Below the pieces are notes generated by a model. The model saw only the letters and a program-made list of their open reading frames with translations, did no database searches and was not told where the DNA came from. DNA of 6,846 nt, from positions 1 through 6,846 of the forward strand of contig JBHIEE010000136.1 in NCBI GenBank assembly GCA_046760445.1. The letters run 5' to 3'. This document shows, in pieces, positions 1-5,830 of this stretch. This DNA comes from JBHIEE01 sp046760445. GTDB lineage: Bacteria > Acidobacteriota > Aminicenantia > JdFR-78. The stretch's first letter is position 1. Each line of letters opens with the position of its first letter. The position numbers and the translations under genes are program-made.

Positions 1-30
1 CGGTTTTGCAGGTTAACCTTAGCGTTAGAC
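1..30 (+). other. attC: attC recombination site, 3' end only
   Basis: The right end of a cassette recombination site, cut by the window edge. The box GTTAGAC at 24-30 fits GTTRRRY exactly and would be cleaved after its G. The bases before it (AACCTTAGC) would be part of the right arm, but the left arm is outside the window, so the fold cannot be checked. The call rests on the box and on the exact match of its reverse complement, GTCTAAC, at 404-410, the trailing box of the cassette that begins here. Confidence 0.7.
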
Positions 31-460
31 AGATGGCGGTTCACTGTTATCCAAAAGTGTAATGATGATATAACTCAGGACGCATTGAAGGAGGAAATTA
101 TAAAATGGGAAACGAGACATTAGAAAACCTTATGAAGAAAATTAGAAAGACGGGTTATGTAATGGGAAGCGGGGCAATACCAGGAGGAGACCCTACTATA
201 GCTGATAGAGTGAATATCGAGCTACTATATGCTAATCAAAAGTCCTTAGAAAAACTGAAGCAGGCTATAGAGAGGTTTAACAAAAGGAGTACTGTATTAA
301 CCAGGTGGATGTTGATAATTTCTGTACTAATGACAGTATTGGTCGGTGTACAGGTATGGATAATGGTGGCAAAATAAAATGAGCAGAATAGTTTTATTTA
401 ACTGTCTAACCAGTCGTTGCAGCAGACGGCGGATAAATCCGCCGCCGTTGAACTCTGTCG
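25..460 (+). mobile_element. Integron gene cassette 1 (small membrane protein)
   Basis: A 436-bp cassette running from the cleavage point in GTTAGAC (24-30) to the one in GTTATGC (460-466). It contains one gene (105-377) with its own ribosome site and ends in a 63-bp attC. The leading box GTTAGAC is the perfect reverse complement of the trailing GTCTAAC, as expected of an intact cassette whose ends join in the circular form. Confidence 0.8.
105..377 (+). CDS. Small single-span membrane protein of unknown function (cassette 1)
   Basis: A 90-residue protein that I do not recognise as a named family. The start is supported by a strong AAGGAGG at 88-94, ten bases ahead of the ATG. Residues 1-35 are polar and glycine-rich in the middle (GSGAIPGGD around residues 22-29). 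Residues 40-62 are charged and helical, with leucines spaced as in a short coiled coil (SLEKLKQAIERFN). Residues about 66-88 form one hydrophobic span, ending only two residues from the C-terminus (AK). No N-terminal signal is seen, so it looks tail-anchored with its N-terminal part in the cytoplasm. It is the only gene in its cassette; its stop lies 26 bases before the attC. Small orphan membrane proteins are common cassette cargo. A role in defence or envelope function is possible, but nothing in the sequence shows it. Confidence 0.75.
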   Translation: MGNETLENLMKKIRKTGYVMGSGAIPGGDPTIADRVNIELLYANQKSLEKLKQAIERFNKRSTVLTRWMLIISVLMTVLVGVQVWIMVAK

Positions 461-466
461 TTATGC
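404..466 (+). other. attC: attC recombination site of cassette 1 (63 bp)
   Basis: Left box GTCTAAC (404-410) fits RYYYAAC and right box GTTATGC (460-466) is close to GTTRRRY. The inner arms GTTGCA (416-421) and TGAAC (449-453) pair if G419 is left out as an extrahelical base, the feature that makes the integrase choose the bottom strand. The centre is a strong GC hairpin, GGCGGAT (428-434) against ATCCGCC (437-443). At 63 bp it is near the short end of the attC size range. It lies 26 bases after the stop at 377. Confidence 0.85.
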
Positions 467-505
467 TTTTAATAAAATATTTAGTGTAAAATTAAAAACA
501 GAAAT

Positions 506-511
506 GGGGGG
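506..511 (+). promoter_or_regulatory. G-rich ribosome site that decides the start at 516
   Basis: A run of six G four bases before the ATG at 516 is the only plausible ribosome site here. The frame is open back to a TTG at 417, inside the attC, and has another ATG at 504, but neither has a purine-rich leader. Starting at 516 also puts a lipoprotein signal exactly at the N-terminus. Confidence 0.5.
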
Positions 512-515
512 TGCC

Positions 516-986
516 ATGAAAAATATTCTTGGAATTTTATTTTGTTTATTGCTAATAATTTTTATTTCATGCACATCTGGCAAGAAAATTGACTTTGCAG
601 CCGAAGAAAGTAAAATTAGATCTCTAAATTCTGAAGCATTTGAAGCTGAAATGAGGAAAGACTTGGAAACTATAGTTAATATCTATGCTGATTATGCAAT
701 TATACAGGGACCGAATATGCCTCAATTTGAAGGAAAAGAAGCTATTAAAAATTTTTATGAAGAGTTCTTTAAATTACCAATTGTTTCAATTGAAGGTGGT
801 CCAAATAAAATTGTAATTTCAAATTCTGGTGATATGGCATATGATATTGGATGGAATCGAACAGTTTTGCAACAAGGCGAAAACCAAATTGAAGACAAAG
901 GAAAATATTTCTGTGTATGGAAAAAAATTAATGACGAATGGAAAATTGTAGTAATAAGTTATAGTAGTGATAAACAGGCACAATAA
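516..986 (+). CDS. NTF2-like (SnoaL/DUF4440-type) lipoprotein, first of three
   Basis: A 156-residue exported protein. Residues 1-18 are a hydrophobic signal ending in the lipobox FISC, with Cys19 as the lipidated residue, so the mature protein is probably tethered to an envelope membrane. Residues about 28-152 resemble the NTF2-like cone fold: an N-terminal helix (ESKIRSLNSEAFEAEMRKD), then a short helix and strand with YADYAIIQGPNMPQFEG, the EAIKNFYEEFF helix, and a C-terminal beta sheet ending in GKYFCVWKKINDEWKIVV, the typical DUF4440/SnoaL ending. Members of this superfamily bind small molecules or act as isomerases or hydrolases; many exported ones have no known activity, and no catalytic residue can be assigned here. 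The longer reading from 417 would start inside the attC and is not supported. It is the first gene of the large cassette, starting 50 bases after the recombination site. Composition is AT-rich, about 30% GC in sampled stretches. Confidence 0.8.
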   Translation: MKNILGILFCLLLIIFISCTSGKKIDFAAEESKIRSLNSEAFEAEMRKDLETIVNIYADYAIIQGPNMPQFEGKEAIKNFYEEFFKLPIVSIEGGPNKIVISNSGDMAYDIGWNRTVLQQGENQIEDKGKYFCVWKKINDEWKIVVISYSSDKQAQ

Positions 987-1110
987 AGGTCCACGCTTTT
1001 TCAAGAAACAAAAGAGAAACACCTCATTTTCAATATAAAAAACATTTTTAAAAAGATTAATTTTTAATTCTTTTACTTTTTTTAATATCAAAATTTTTAA
1101 GGAGGAAACC

Positions 1111-1578
1111 ATGAAGCCTACTAGCTTGATACCGTTTGTGTTGTTTATTGTCTGTTTGTTCGTTTTTGCATCTTCACTAGCACGCTCGGACGAATGGTCG
1201 CCAAGCCAACTCCAAGCACTGAGTGTCTTGCAGGCTGCCGTCGACGCCGAGAAACGAGGTAAGGTTGAGGAGCTTGCGCCTCTTTATCACGAGCGCTTCG
1301 TGGCCTGGGATCTCTCACAGGCTTCCCCGTTGAACAGGGCAGCTTTCCTGGATGCCGAAGCTGAGTTCCTGAAGGAGTTTAAAGTCATTGACTTCCAGAT
1401 GACGCCAGTCGCCATCGAAATTGCGGATGCCACCGCTGTGGTAAATGTGACATACACGCATACTCTTGTCAATGGCAACGGGGAACAGGTCACTACTAAT
1501 GGTCGTTGGAGCGCAACGCTCGTGAAGAAGGGCTCCAAATGGCTCTTCCTAAACTGCATCTGGATCGACATAAAGTAG
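1111..1578 (+). CDS. Secreted NTF2-like (DUF4440/SnoaL-type) protein of foreign base composition
   Basis: A 155-residue protein preceded by a strong AAGGAGG (1099-1105) five bases before the ATG. Residues 1-24 are a Sec signal with a likely cleavage site after SLA (A24); there is no lipobox cysteine at the junction, so it is probably a free periplasmic protein. Residues about 31-152 fit the NTF2-like fold: a helix with SVLQAAVDAEKRGKVEELA, YHERFVAWD, a central helix AEFLKEFK, then strands with VVNVTYTHTLVNGNGEQ and the typical ending GRWSATLVKKGSKWLFLN. It is related in fold, not closely in sequence, to the genes at 516 and 3567. Its coding sequence is about 52% GC by hand count over 1141-1560, against about 30% in the gene before it, and it uses GC-ending codons freely. 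The GC-rich stretch continues some 40 bases past the stop. It was most likely acquired from a different genome. Ligand or reaction unknown. Confidence 0.8.
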   Translation: MKPTSLIPFVLFIVCLFVFASSLARSDEWSPSQLQALSVLQAAVDAEKRGKVEELAPLYHERFVAWDLSQASPLNRAAFLDAEAEFLKEFKVIDFQMTPVAIEIADATAVVNVTYTHTLVNGNGEQVTTNGRWSATLVKKGSKWLFLNCIWIDIK

Positions 1579-1686
1579 TCACGCTGCAGCTCCCTGACAA
1601 TGCACACTGGGCGAAGTTTGGTGGTAATTTTAATGTTTCTAATAGATAATATATCATCTAAATAAAACAACTCATTAAGGAAAACT
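1579..1686 (+). other. Intergenic spacer spanning the composition boundary
   Basis: The first 40 or so bases (to about 1620) keep the GC-rich character of the gene before; the rest is AT-rich like the propeller gene that follows. The junction of the foreign segment therefore lies near 1620. I find no paired attC boxes, no convincing terminator and no clear promoter here. The AAGGA at 1677-1681 serves the ATG at 1687. Confidence 0.45.
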
Positions 1687-2838
1687 ATGAAACTAATTTT
1701 ACATAAATTTTTGAAATTATTTATTGTAGTTATTGTTTTGTTTTCTTGCCAACCAATTAAAAAGTGGCAAACAGTTGAAAACCAAAAAGAACTACATTCG
1801 TGGGCTCCAAGAACCCTCTACCGTGATTTTTATACCTGGCCGGAATTATCTCCGGATGGATCCCAAATAGCCTATATTCGTGAAGGACAATTAAAGGTGT
1901 TGGATTTTCCTTTTGACCAAGAGAAAGATATTTCAAGTTCCTTCGGATTTGATCGTGTAAAAGGATTCTCTTGGCAAGGGAATGGAGCACAAATTGAAAT
2001 TATAGGTACGAAAAAAAGACAGAGTCATAAAGAATATTTTATTTTCAAGCAAGACGTTGAGATTAATGTACCAGTATCTTCAAAAGGAGTGGTATGGTCG
2101 AAAGACGGAAAAAATATTGCATATTATTTGGAGAGAGATCAACAAAAAGGAATATGGATAGCCGAAGAAGATAACTCGAATGCGATTTTAGCCATTCCTA
2201 ATATTTATCCCCGCTATATGACTTTTTCTAATAATGGATATCTATTAGCGGTTATTTCAGAAGATAAAGGGCTTTCTAATAAATTGACAATATATTATTT
2301 GCATGAAAAAAAATATGCTGTATTAATAGACAGTCTTGATGCAATTGAACCCGTCTATTTCACCCCAGATGATGAATCATTACTAATCAGCATGGTCAGT
2401 GACAAACCTTTTGAGGCGAAAAACATACATAAAGCAGTAGCTGATCGTGATCTGGATATATTCTCTTTGAATATAAAGAATAAATCAATGACAAAGATAA
2501 TTGGAGGTGAAGGAGAAGATGTTATTATCGGTATAAAAGATAACAGAATCTATTGGGCAACGATAAAAGCATCTCTCGGCATTGGTTTAGTATCTTTATA
2601 TGATGGTCATATAAAACAAATCATAAACGAAAATGCTTTTTTGCCCTGCTGGCATCCCAAAGGGAATAAAATTTCAACTTCTTACGGACAATTTCGACTG
2701 ATGGATTTTCCGATGAATTGGGATATCGCTTCCGTTGAAATTGATAGTCTGAGGCAGGTAGTAAAAGAACTATATCCTGAAGTGGCGGTTATCATGAGGA
2801 TATGTTTCAAATGTGGTCACCTGATGGAAAAGTATTAG
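1687..2838 (+). CDS. TolB/WD40-like beta-propeller lipoprotein, N-terminal part (frameshifted gene)
   Basis: This is the first part of a propeller gene whose frame is lost near 2781. It codes for 383 residues, of which residues after about 365 are out of frame. Residues 1-20 are a signal ending in LFSC with Cys21 as the lipidated residue. Then come PD40/WD40-like blades: LSPDGSQIAYIREG (residue 54 on), WSKDGKNIAYYLE (137 on), FSNNGYLLAVISED (180 on), FTPDDESLLISMVSD (225 on) and WHPKGNKIS (322 on). This motif pattern is that of TolB and of the propeller domains of DPP-IV-type peptidases, where blades bind partner proteins or gate a catalytic domain. AAGGA at 1677-1681 precedes the start. Joined to the downstream part it would give one protein of about 600 residues with ten or so blades and no peptidase domain. 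Alone, the truncated product would lack half its blades. Confidence 0.75.
   Translation: MKLILHKFLKLFIVVIVLFSCQPIKKWQTVENQKELHSWAPRTLYRDFYTWPELSPDGSQIAYIREGQLKVLDFPFDQEKDISSSFGFDRVKGFSWQGNGAQIEIIGTKKRQSHKEYFIFKQDVEINVPVSSKGVVWSKDGKNIAYYLERDQQKGIWIAEEDNSNAILAIPNIYPRYMTFSNNGYLLAVISEDKGLSNKLTIYYLHEKKYAVLIDSLDAIEPVYFTPDDESLLISMVSDKPFEAKNIHKAVADRDLDIFSLNIKNKSMTKIIGGEGEDVIIGIKDNRIYWATIKASLGIGLVSLYDGHIKQIINENAFLPCWHPKGNKISTSYGQFRLMDFPMNWDIASVEIDSLRQVVKELYPEVAVIMRICFKCGHLMEKY
2776..2802 (+). other. Frameshift site in the propeller gene
   Basis: The upstream frame reads ...KELYPE up to 2781 and then goes out of register. The downstream frame, read from 2781, continues SGGYHEDMFQMWSPDGK, a normal propeller blade, and is closed just upstream by TGA at 2778-2780. 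Restoring one A in the AA of cctgaagtgg (giving cctgaaagtgg) joins the two frames without any extra residue. No classical slippery heptamer is present. The cause is a true one-base deletion or a homopolymer sequencing error. Confidence 0.8.
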
Positions 2839-3488
2839 CATATCATTCTCATAGAAGTCCATCTCCTGTCACTTCTTACAGAGCTCCCGGAAGCACAGAT
2901 GGCATTTGGATTCTGGATAGTGAAAGTGGATTAGAACAGATGCTTGTCAATCCAGGAATTGAAACTTGCATGTGCGACTGGTCGCCTCATGGCCGCAAAA
3001 TGGTTTTTACAACTATAGCGGAAGGTGATGATAAACATGCGCCCTGGATATTTGAATATTCAAATCAAAAAGACCAGAAAGGAACTATATCGAGAGTTCC
3101 CACCGGAGAGTTAGATGGTGATGTGCTTGTGGCTATTTGGTCCCCTTTAGGTAATGAAATTGCATTCGAGGAAGATTTGGGTGGCTTTAAGCGAGTCATC
3201 TGGGTAGTTAATCTTGATAACAAAACAAAAAGAAGAATTGTTGAATATACCTGTTTTGCCCGTTGGGGTGGGCTTGATTTTAGTAATGATGGAAAACATA
3301 TTTATTATTCGGCGTTAACAGAGGGACATCACCAGATATTTAAGATTTCTCTCAACAGCAAACATAAAGTACAGATTACAAATCATGACCGGGAGGTAAT
3401 TTATCCTCAGGTTTCACCCGATGGAAATTATATTGCCTGTTCTGTTTATGAGCATAGAAAGGAAATTTGGTCAGCAATATTGAAATAG
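2802..3488 (+). CDS. TolB/WD40-like beta-propeller, C-terminal part (frameshifted gene)
   Basis: The 228-residue continuation of the propeller gene in the frame one base back. It has at least five further PD40-type blades: WSPDGKVLAYHSHRS (residue 5 on), WSPHGRKMVFTTIAEG, WSPLGNEIAFEEDLGG, FSNDGKHIYYSALTEG and VSPDGNYIACSVYEHRKEIW at the C-terminus, each followed by an IWILD/IWVVN-type strand. It has no signal peptide, and the nominal ATG at 2802 has only a poorly spaced GAGG, so it is not a credible separate gene; in-frame sequence continues upstream to 2781. It overlaps the upstream frame by 37 bases. If translated alone it would remain in the cytoplasm, where a half propeller would be unlikely to fold. 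No catalytic Ser-Asp-His peptidase domain follows the blades, so the parental protein was probably a binding or scaffold protein. Confidence 0.7.
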   Translation: MFQMWSPDGKVLAYHSHRSPSPVTSYRAPGSTDGIWILDSESGLEQMLVNPGIETCMCDWSPHGRKMVFTTIAEGDDKHAPWIFEYSNQKDQKGTISRVPTGELDGDVLVAIWSPLGNEIAFEEDLGGFKRVIWVVNLDNKTKRRIVEYTCFARWGGLDFSNDGKHIYYSALTEGHHQIFKISLNSKHKVQITNHDREVIYPQVSPDGNYIACSVYEHRKEIWSAILK

Positions 3489-3566
3489 TGTAAGATTCAC
3501 GATTATAATATTCATAATATGTGGAAGTAATTAAACTACAACCAACAGTGTAAATAGAGGTTTGGT

Positions 3567-4040
3567 ATGAAAATTTTCAGTTTCTTCTTATTAGCCATAA
3601 TTTTATTTTCAATAATATCCTGTTCTGATGAAATAGATACAACAAGTGAAAGATTAGGGGTACAACAAATTCTTTATAAATATGCTGAAGCTTGGCGTGT
3701 TAAGAATATGGATTTATTTAGTGAACTTTTTTCAAATGATGTTGACATGATCATATTTGATGGCAATTCCTCTAAACGTTTTGTTGGATGGATTGCATGG
3801 GAACAAAGGCTCGAGCAGCATTCTGTTTATTTTCAAAATGTCGATATTTCGTATGAAAATGAAGTTATAAAAGTTGATAAATCAGGTAACATTGCATGGC
3901 TTTCTTGCATCGCGAATACAAAGTTCACGTATCAAGGCAAGCCTGGAATAATGAGTGGCTTAAGGATGACATGGGTACTAGAAAAACGAAAAAATAATTG
4001 GATCATTGTCCATGCTCATTTTTCTTTTCCAAAAGAATAA
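3567..4040 (+). CDS. NTF2-like (SnoaL_3-type) lipoprotein, third of three
   Basis: A 157-residue exported protein with AGAGG at 3556-3560, six bases before the ATG. Residues 1-18 form a signal ending in IISC, with Cys19 as the lipid attachment site and Ser-Asp after it. Residues about 28-155 fit the SnoaL-like branch of the NTF2 superfamily: an initial helix (VQQILYKYAEAWRVKNMDLF), then LFSNDVDMIIFDGN, a short helix with FVGWIAWEQRLEQ, and strands with GNIAWLSCIANTKFTYQG and MSGLRMTWVLEKRKNNWIIVHAHFS. The closing pattern (arginine-rich strand, W-I-I-V-H-x-H) is characteristic of SnoaL_3 proteins, whose biochemical roles are mostly unknown. It follows the broken propeller gene by 78 bases and ends 25 bases before an attC, making it the last gene of the large cassette. 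AT-rich like most of the cassette. A ligand cannot be assigned from sequence. Confidence 0.8.
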   Translation: MKIFSFFLLAIILFSIISCSDEIDTTSERLGVQQILYKYAEAWRVKNMDLFSELFSNDVDMIIFDGNSSKRFVGWIAWEQRLEQHSVYFQNVDISYENEVIKVDKSGNIAWLSCIANTKFTYQGKPGIMSGLRMTWVLEKRKNNWIIVHAHFSFPKE

Positions 4041-4065
4041 TCGTGCGAAATAAATCGAAAGTAAC

Positions 4066-4166
4066 ACATAACCAGCGGTTGGAGTCGGAATTTAAACGCG
4101 TCCAGTTTCTTTCAATTTTGAAATTTCTTCGAGCGCTTAAATACGCTCAACCGTAATCCGTTATAC
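4066..4166 (+). other. attC: attC recombination site of cassette 2 (101 bp)
   Basis: Left box ACATAAC (4066-4072) and right box GTTATAC (4160-4166) flank strongly paired arms. CGGTTGGAG (4076-4084) pairs with CTCAACCG (4146-4153) once a single G (4081 or 4082) is bulged out, the expected extrahelical base. Inside, AATTTAAACGCG (4089-4100) pairs imperfectly with CGCTTAAAT (4135-4143), leaving an AT-rich loop. The left box departs from RYYYAAC at its third base but matches the leading box of its own cassette at 6 of 7 positions. Confidence 0.85.
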
Positions 4167-5801
4167 CACTTAAATAAAACTTGTCAGAATTTATGGAGAA
4201 TTAAAATGAAGAAGTTGATATTTATATTATTACTTAATCCACTTTTTATTTTATGTTCTTCTGAAATTCATCAAGAAAATTCTATTGCGTTCACAAACGT
4301 TACAATAATAAATCCAGATGATTCTGCTCTAAAGTCAGGCATGATTGTAATAGTGCAAGGAAATAGAATATCTCTAATCGGCAAAACCGAAGATGTAAAA
4401 ATTCCTCATAAAACTAAAATTATAAATGCTTCAGGCAAGTATATAATCCCTGGGCTTTGGGATATGCATGTTCATATTGTTCGAGATGAGTTGGATATAC
4501 AATGTAGGGATATTTATTTCTCGTTATTTATTACTAATGGGATAACTGGTGTACGAGACGTAGGTAGCGATTGGGGTGTATTAAAGCAGTGGCGTAATGA
4601 TATTGAACTAGGTAAACTATTAGGACCACAAATCGTATCATCTGGGCCAATATTGTGGGGCTATCCCGAAAGATCACGTGTTAAGATACCAATCAACAAT
4701 CCAACTGAAGGTCGACAGACGATTGATTCGCTGAAAAATGAAGGTGTGGATTTTATTAAGGTATTAGAGGGCATTTCAAAGGAAACTTTTTATGCAATTG
4801 CCGATGAAGCCAACAAGCTGGGTCTTTCGTTTGTTGGGCATGTTCCATTTACTCTTAGTGCTGCTGAAGTTTCCGATGCAGGAATGCGTTCAATTGAACA
4901 CCTTACAGGTGTTTTGTTGGGTTGTTCAACTCGAGAAGAAGAATTGGGATGGACAGGAAAAGATATTAAATACATTTTGGAGACTTACAGCGAACAAAAA
5001 GCAGATTTGCTGTTTAGGCGATTTGCAGAAAATAACACGTGGCAATGTCCGACGCTCGTTCTGTTTAATATGAAGCGACTTATAGGTGGTGGATACAAGT
5101 ACTCCAATGAACCACCCCCATCCAGCAGTGCTCTTCTCAGATATTTCCCGGATAGATGGGAAGAAGCTTGGAAAGGTACTTTGGAGAGAATGATCCAGAG
5201 AGGATATATGCTTGATAATAGTACTTCTGAGGGAGCCTCTATAAATGCCATGTTTCATAAAAAGCAGCTCGAAGCTGTTGGAAAAATGCACCAAGTTGGT
5301 GTAGAATTTTTAGCAGGAACGGATTGCCCCGCTGGACCGTATCTTCTGCCTGGATTCAGTCTACATAATGAACTTGAGCTATTAGTGGAATCAGGATTGA
5401 CCCCAATGGAAGCATTACAAACGGCAACTTTAAAACCCGCTGAATTTTTAGGTATGCTGGATTCTCTTGGCACTATTGAAAAAGGAAAAATCGCCAATTT
5501 AGTATTGCTTGATGCCAATCCACTTGAAGATATCAGCAACACACAAAAAATAAATTCCGTTGTTTTAAATGGTAATCTCTTTACTAGAAGCGATTTAGAT
5601 AAAAAGTTAGCTGAGGTTGAGACTGCTGTAGTTAATATTAAATAAAATGAAAATTTCTAAATAATATAGTATGAGGTATAACAAAAAAAATCAAGCTGAC
5701 TGGAACAGCAATGTACGAATTTTGTTTTCGGTACTCGCAAAACGTTTTTTTAAAATTTTGAAATACAGTGCGCCGTATGTTCCAGCAGCTTATTTTTGTC
5801 G
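4161..5801 (+). mobile_element. Integron gene cassette 3 (amidohydrolase)
   Basis: A 1641-bp cassette between cleavage points in GTTATAC (4160-4166) and GTTAGGC (5801-5807). It holds one gene (4206-5645) and a 132-bp attC. The leading GTTATAC is the exact reverse complement of the trailing GTATAAC (5676-5682), so the ends belong together. Confidence 0.8.
4206..5645 (+). CDS. Exported metal-dependent amidohydrolase, imidazolonepropionase/prolidase-like
   Basis: A 479-residue enzyme of the amidohydrolase superfamily, which hydrolyses C-N bonds at a mono- or binuclear metal site. GGAG at 4195-4198 lies seven bases before the ATG. Residues 1-17 are a signal; the following Cys17 has Leu at -1, a poor lipobox, so lipidation is uncertain. 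A small beta domain (about 25-80) precedes the TIM barrel. All expected metal ligands are visible: H88 and H90 in GLWDMHVH, the bridging lysine K185 in VDFIKVLEG, H212 in VGHVP, H232 in SIEHL and D373 in LAGTDCPAG. The end (IEKGKIANLVLLDANPLEDI, then SVVLNG) is the usual closing beta domain. Relatives include Xaa-Pro dipeptidases and imidazolonepropionase-like enzymes, so a peptide, N-acyl or lactam substrate is likely but not resolved. Export argues against a role in cytoplasmic histidine breakdown. It is the only gene of its cassette and ends 30 bases before an attC. Confidence 0.88.
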   Translation: MKKLIFILLLNPLFILCSSEIHQENSIAFTNVTIINPDDSALKSGMIVIVQGNRISLIGKTEDVKIPHKTKIINASGKYIIPGLWDMHVHIVRDELDIQCRDIYFSLFITNGITGVRDVGSDWGVLKQWRNDIELGKLLGPQIVSSGPILWGYPERSRVKIPINNPTEGRQTIDSLKNEGVDFIKVLEGISKETFYAIADEANKLGLSFVGHVPFTLSAAEVSDAGMRSIEHLTGVLLGCSTREEELGWTGKDIKYILETYSEQKADLLFRRFAENNTWQCPTLVLFNMKRLIGGGYKYSNEPPPSSSALLRYFPDRWEEAWKGTLERMIQRGYMLDNSTSEGASINAMFHKKQLEAVGKMHQVGVEFLAGTDCPAGPYLLPGFSLHNELELLVESGLTPMEALQTATLKPAEFLGMLDSLGTIEKGKIANLVLLDANPLEDISNTQKINSVVLNGNLFTRSDLDKKLAEVETAVVNIK

Positions 5802-5807
5802 TTAGGC
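5676..5807 (+). other. attC: attC recombination site of cassette 3 (132 bp)
   Basis: Left box GTATAAC (5676-5682) and right box GTTAGGC (5801-5807, an exact GTTRRRY). The arms are the best in the window: AAGCTGACTGGAACA (5693-5707) pairs throughout with TGTTCCAGCAGCTT (5778-5791) when A5699 alone is left unpaired, the extrahelical base. About 70 AT-rich bases between them form the variable end loop. Confidence 0.92.
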
Positions 5808-5818
5808 AGATATTATGT

Positions 5819-5823
5819 GAGGA
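5819..5823 (+). promoter_or_regulatory. Ribosome site that decides the start at 5831
   Basis: GAGGA seven bases before the ATG at 5831. The frame is open back to a GTG at 5768, but that codon sits in the attC and would put 21 polar and basic residues ahead of a signal peptide. The ribosome site and the signal both favour 5831. Confidence 0.7.
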
Positions 5824-5830
5824 TATTACA

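Larger units (their letters stand above)
461..4160 (+). mobile_element. Large multigene integron cassette 2 (about 3.7 kb)
   Basis: The segment between the cleavage points in GTTATGC (460-466) and GTTATAC (4160-4166). It carries four genes, all on the + strand: two small NTF2-like genes, a frameshifted beta-propeller gene and a third NTF2-like gene. The spacers between genes (124, 108 and 78 bp) contain no RYYYAAC...GTTRRRY pair with inverted arms. The leading GTTATGC is the reverse complement of the trailing ACATAAC at 6 of 7 positions, which favours one cassette. Most cassettes hold one or two genes and are under about 1.5 kb, so this is exceptional. The alternative is several cassettes fused after loss of their internal attC sites. 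Confidence 0.6.

Noticed and set aside
11..18. The palindrome GGTTAACC near the left edge as a separate regulatory site.
   Set aside because: Eight bases is too short to mean anything alone, and it lies in the arm of a truncated attC.
417..515. An N-terminal extension of the first NTF2-like gene starting at TTG 417.
   Set aside because: The extension lies mostly inside the attC, has no ribosome site, and would bury the lipoprotein signal. The ATG at 516 fits better.
987..1110. A possible attC or terminator between the first two NTF2-like genes.
   Set aside because: The spacer is very AT-rich with weak A/T inverted repeats around 1045-1080, but has no paired RYYYAAC/GTTRRRY boxes and no GC stem.
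819..1112. A minus-strand open frame of 97 codons.
   Set aside because: It overlaps the end of the first NTF2-like gene and an AT-rich spacer, is low-complexity (F, L, I, N), and has no ribosome site.
1287..1670. A minus-strand open frame of 127 codons.
   Set aside because: It is antisense to the GC-rich NTF2-like gene, whose own frame has a signal peptide and a family pattern. The minus frame has neither.
2770..2802. Programmed -1 frameshifting in the propeller gene.
   Set aside because: There is no slippery heptamer and no obvious downstream stem; a one-base loss in an A run explains the join.
3489..3566. A possible decayed attC between the propeller and the third NTF2-like gene.
   Set aside because: Only a short AT palindrome (near 3502-3520) is present; no box pair or arms with an unpaired base can be drawn.
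4790..5542. Several overlapping open frames on both strands inside the amidohydrolase gene.
   Set aside because: They are shadows of a frame that carries all the amidohydrolase motifs; none shows a ribosome site or a recognisable domain.
5768..5830. An N-terminal extension of the alpha/beta hydrolase starting at GTG 5768.
   Set aside because: It begins within the attC arm region and precedes a clean signal peptide; GAGGA at 5819-5823 points to the ATG at 5831.
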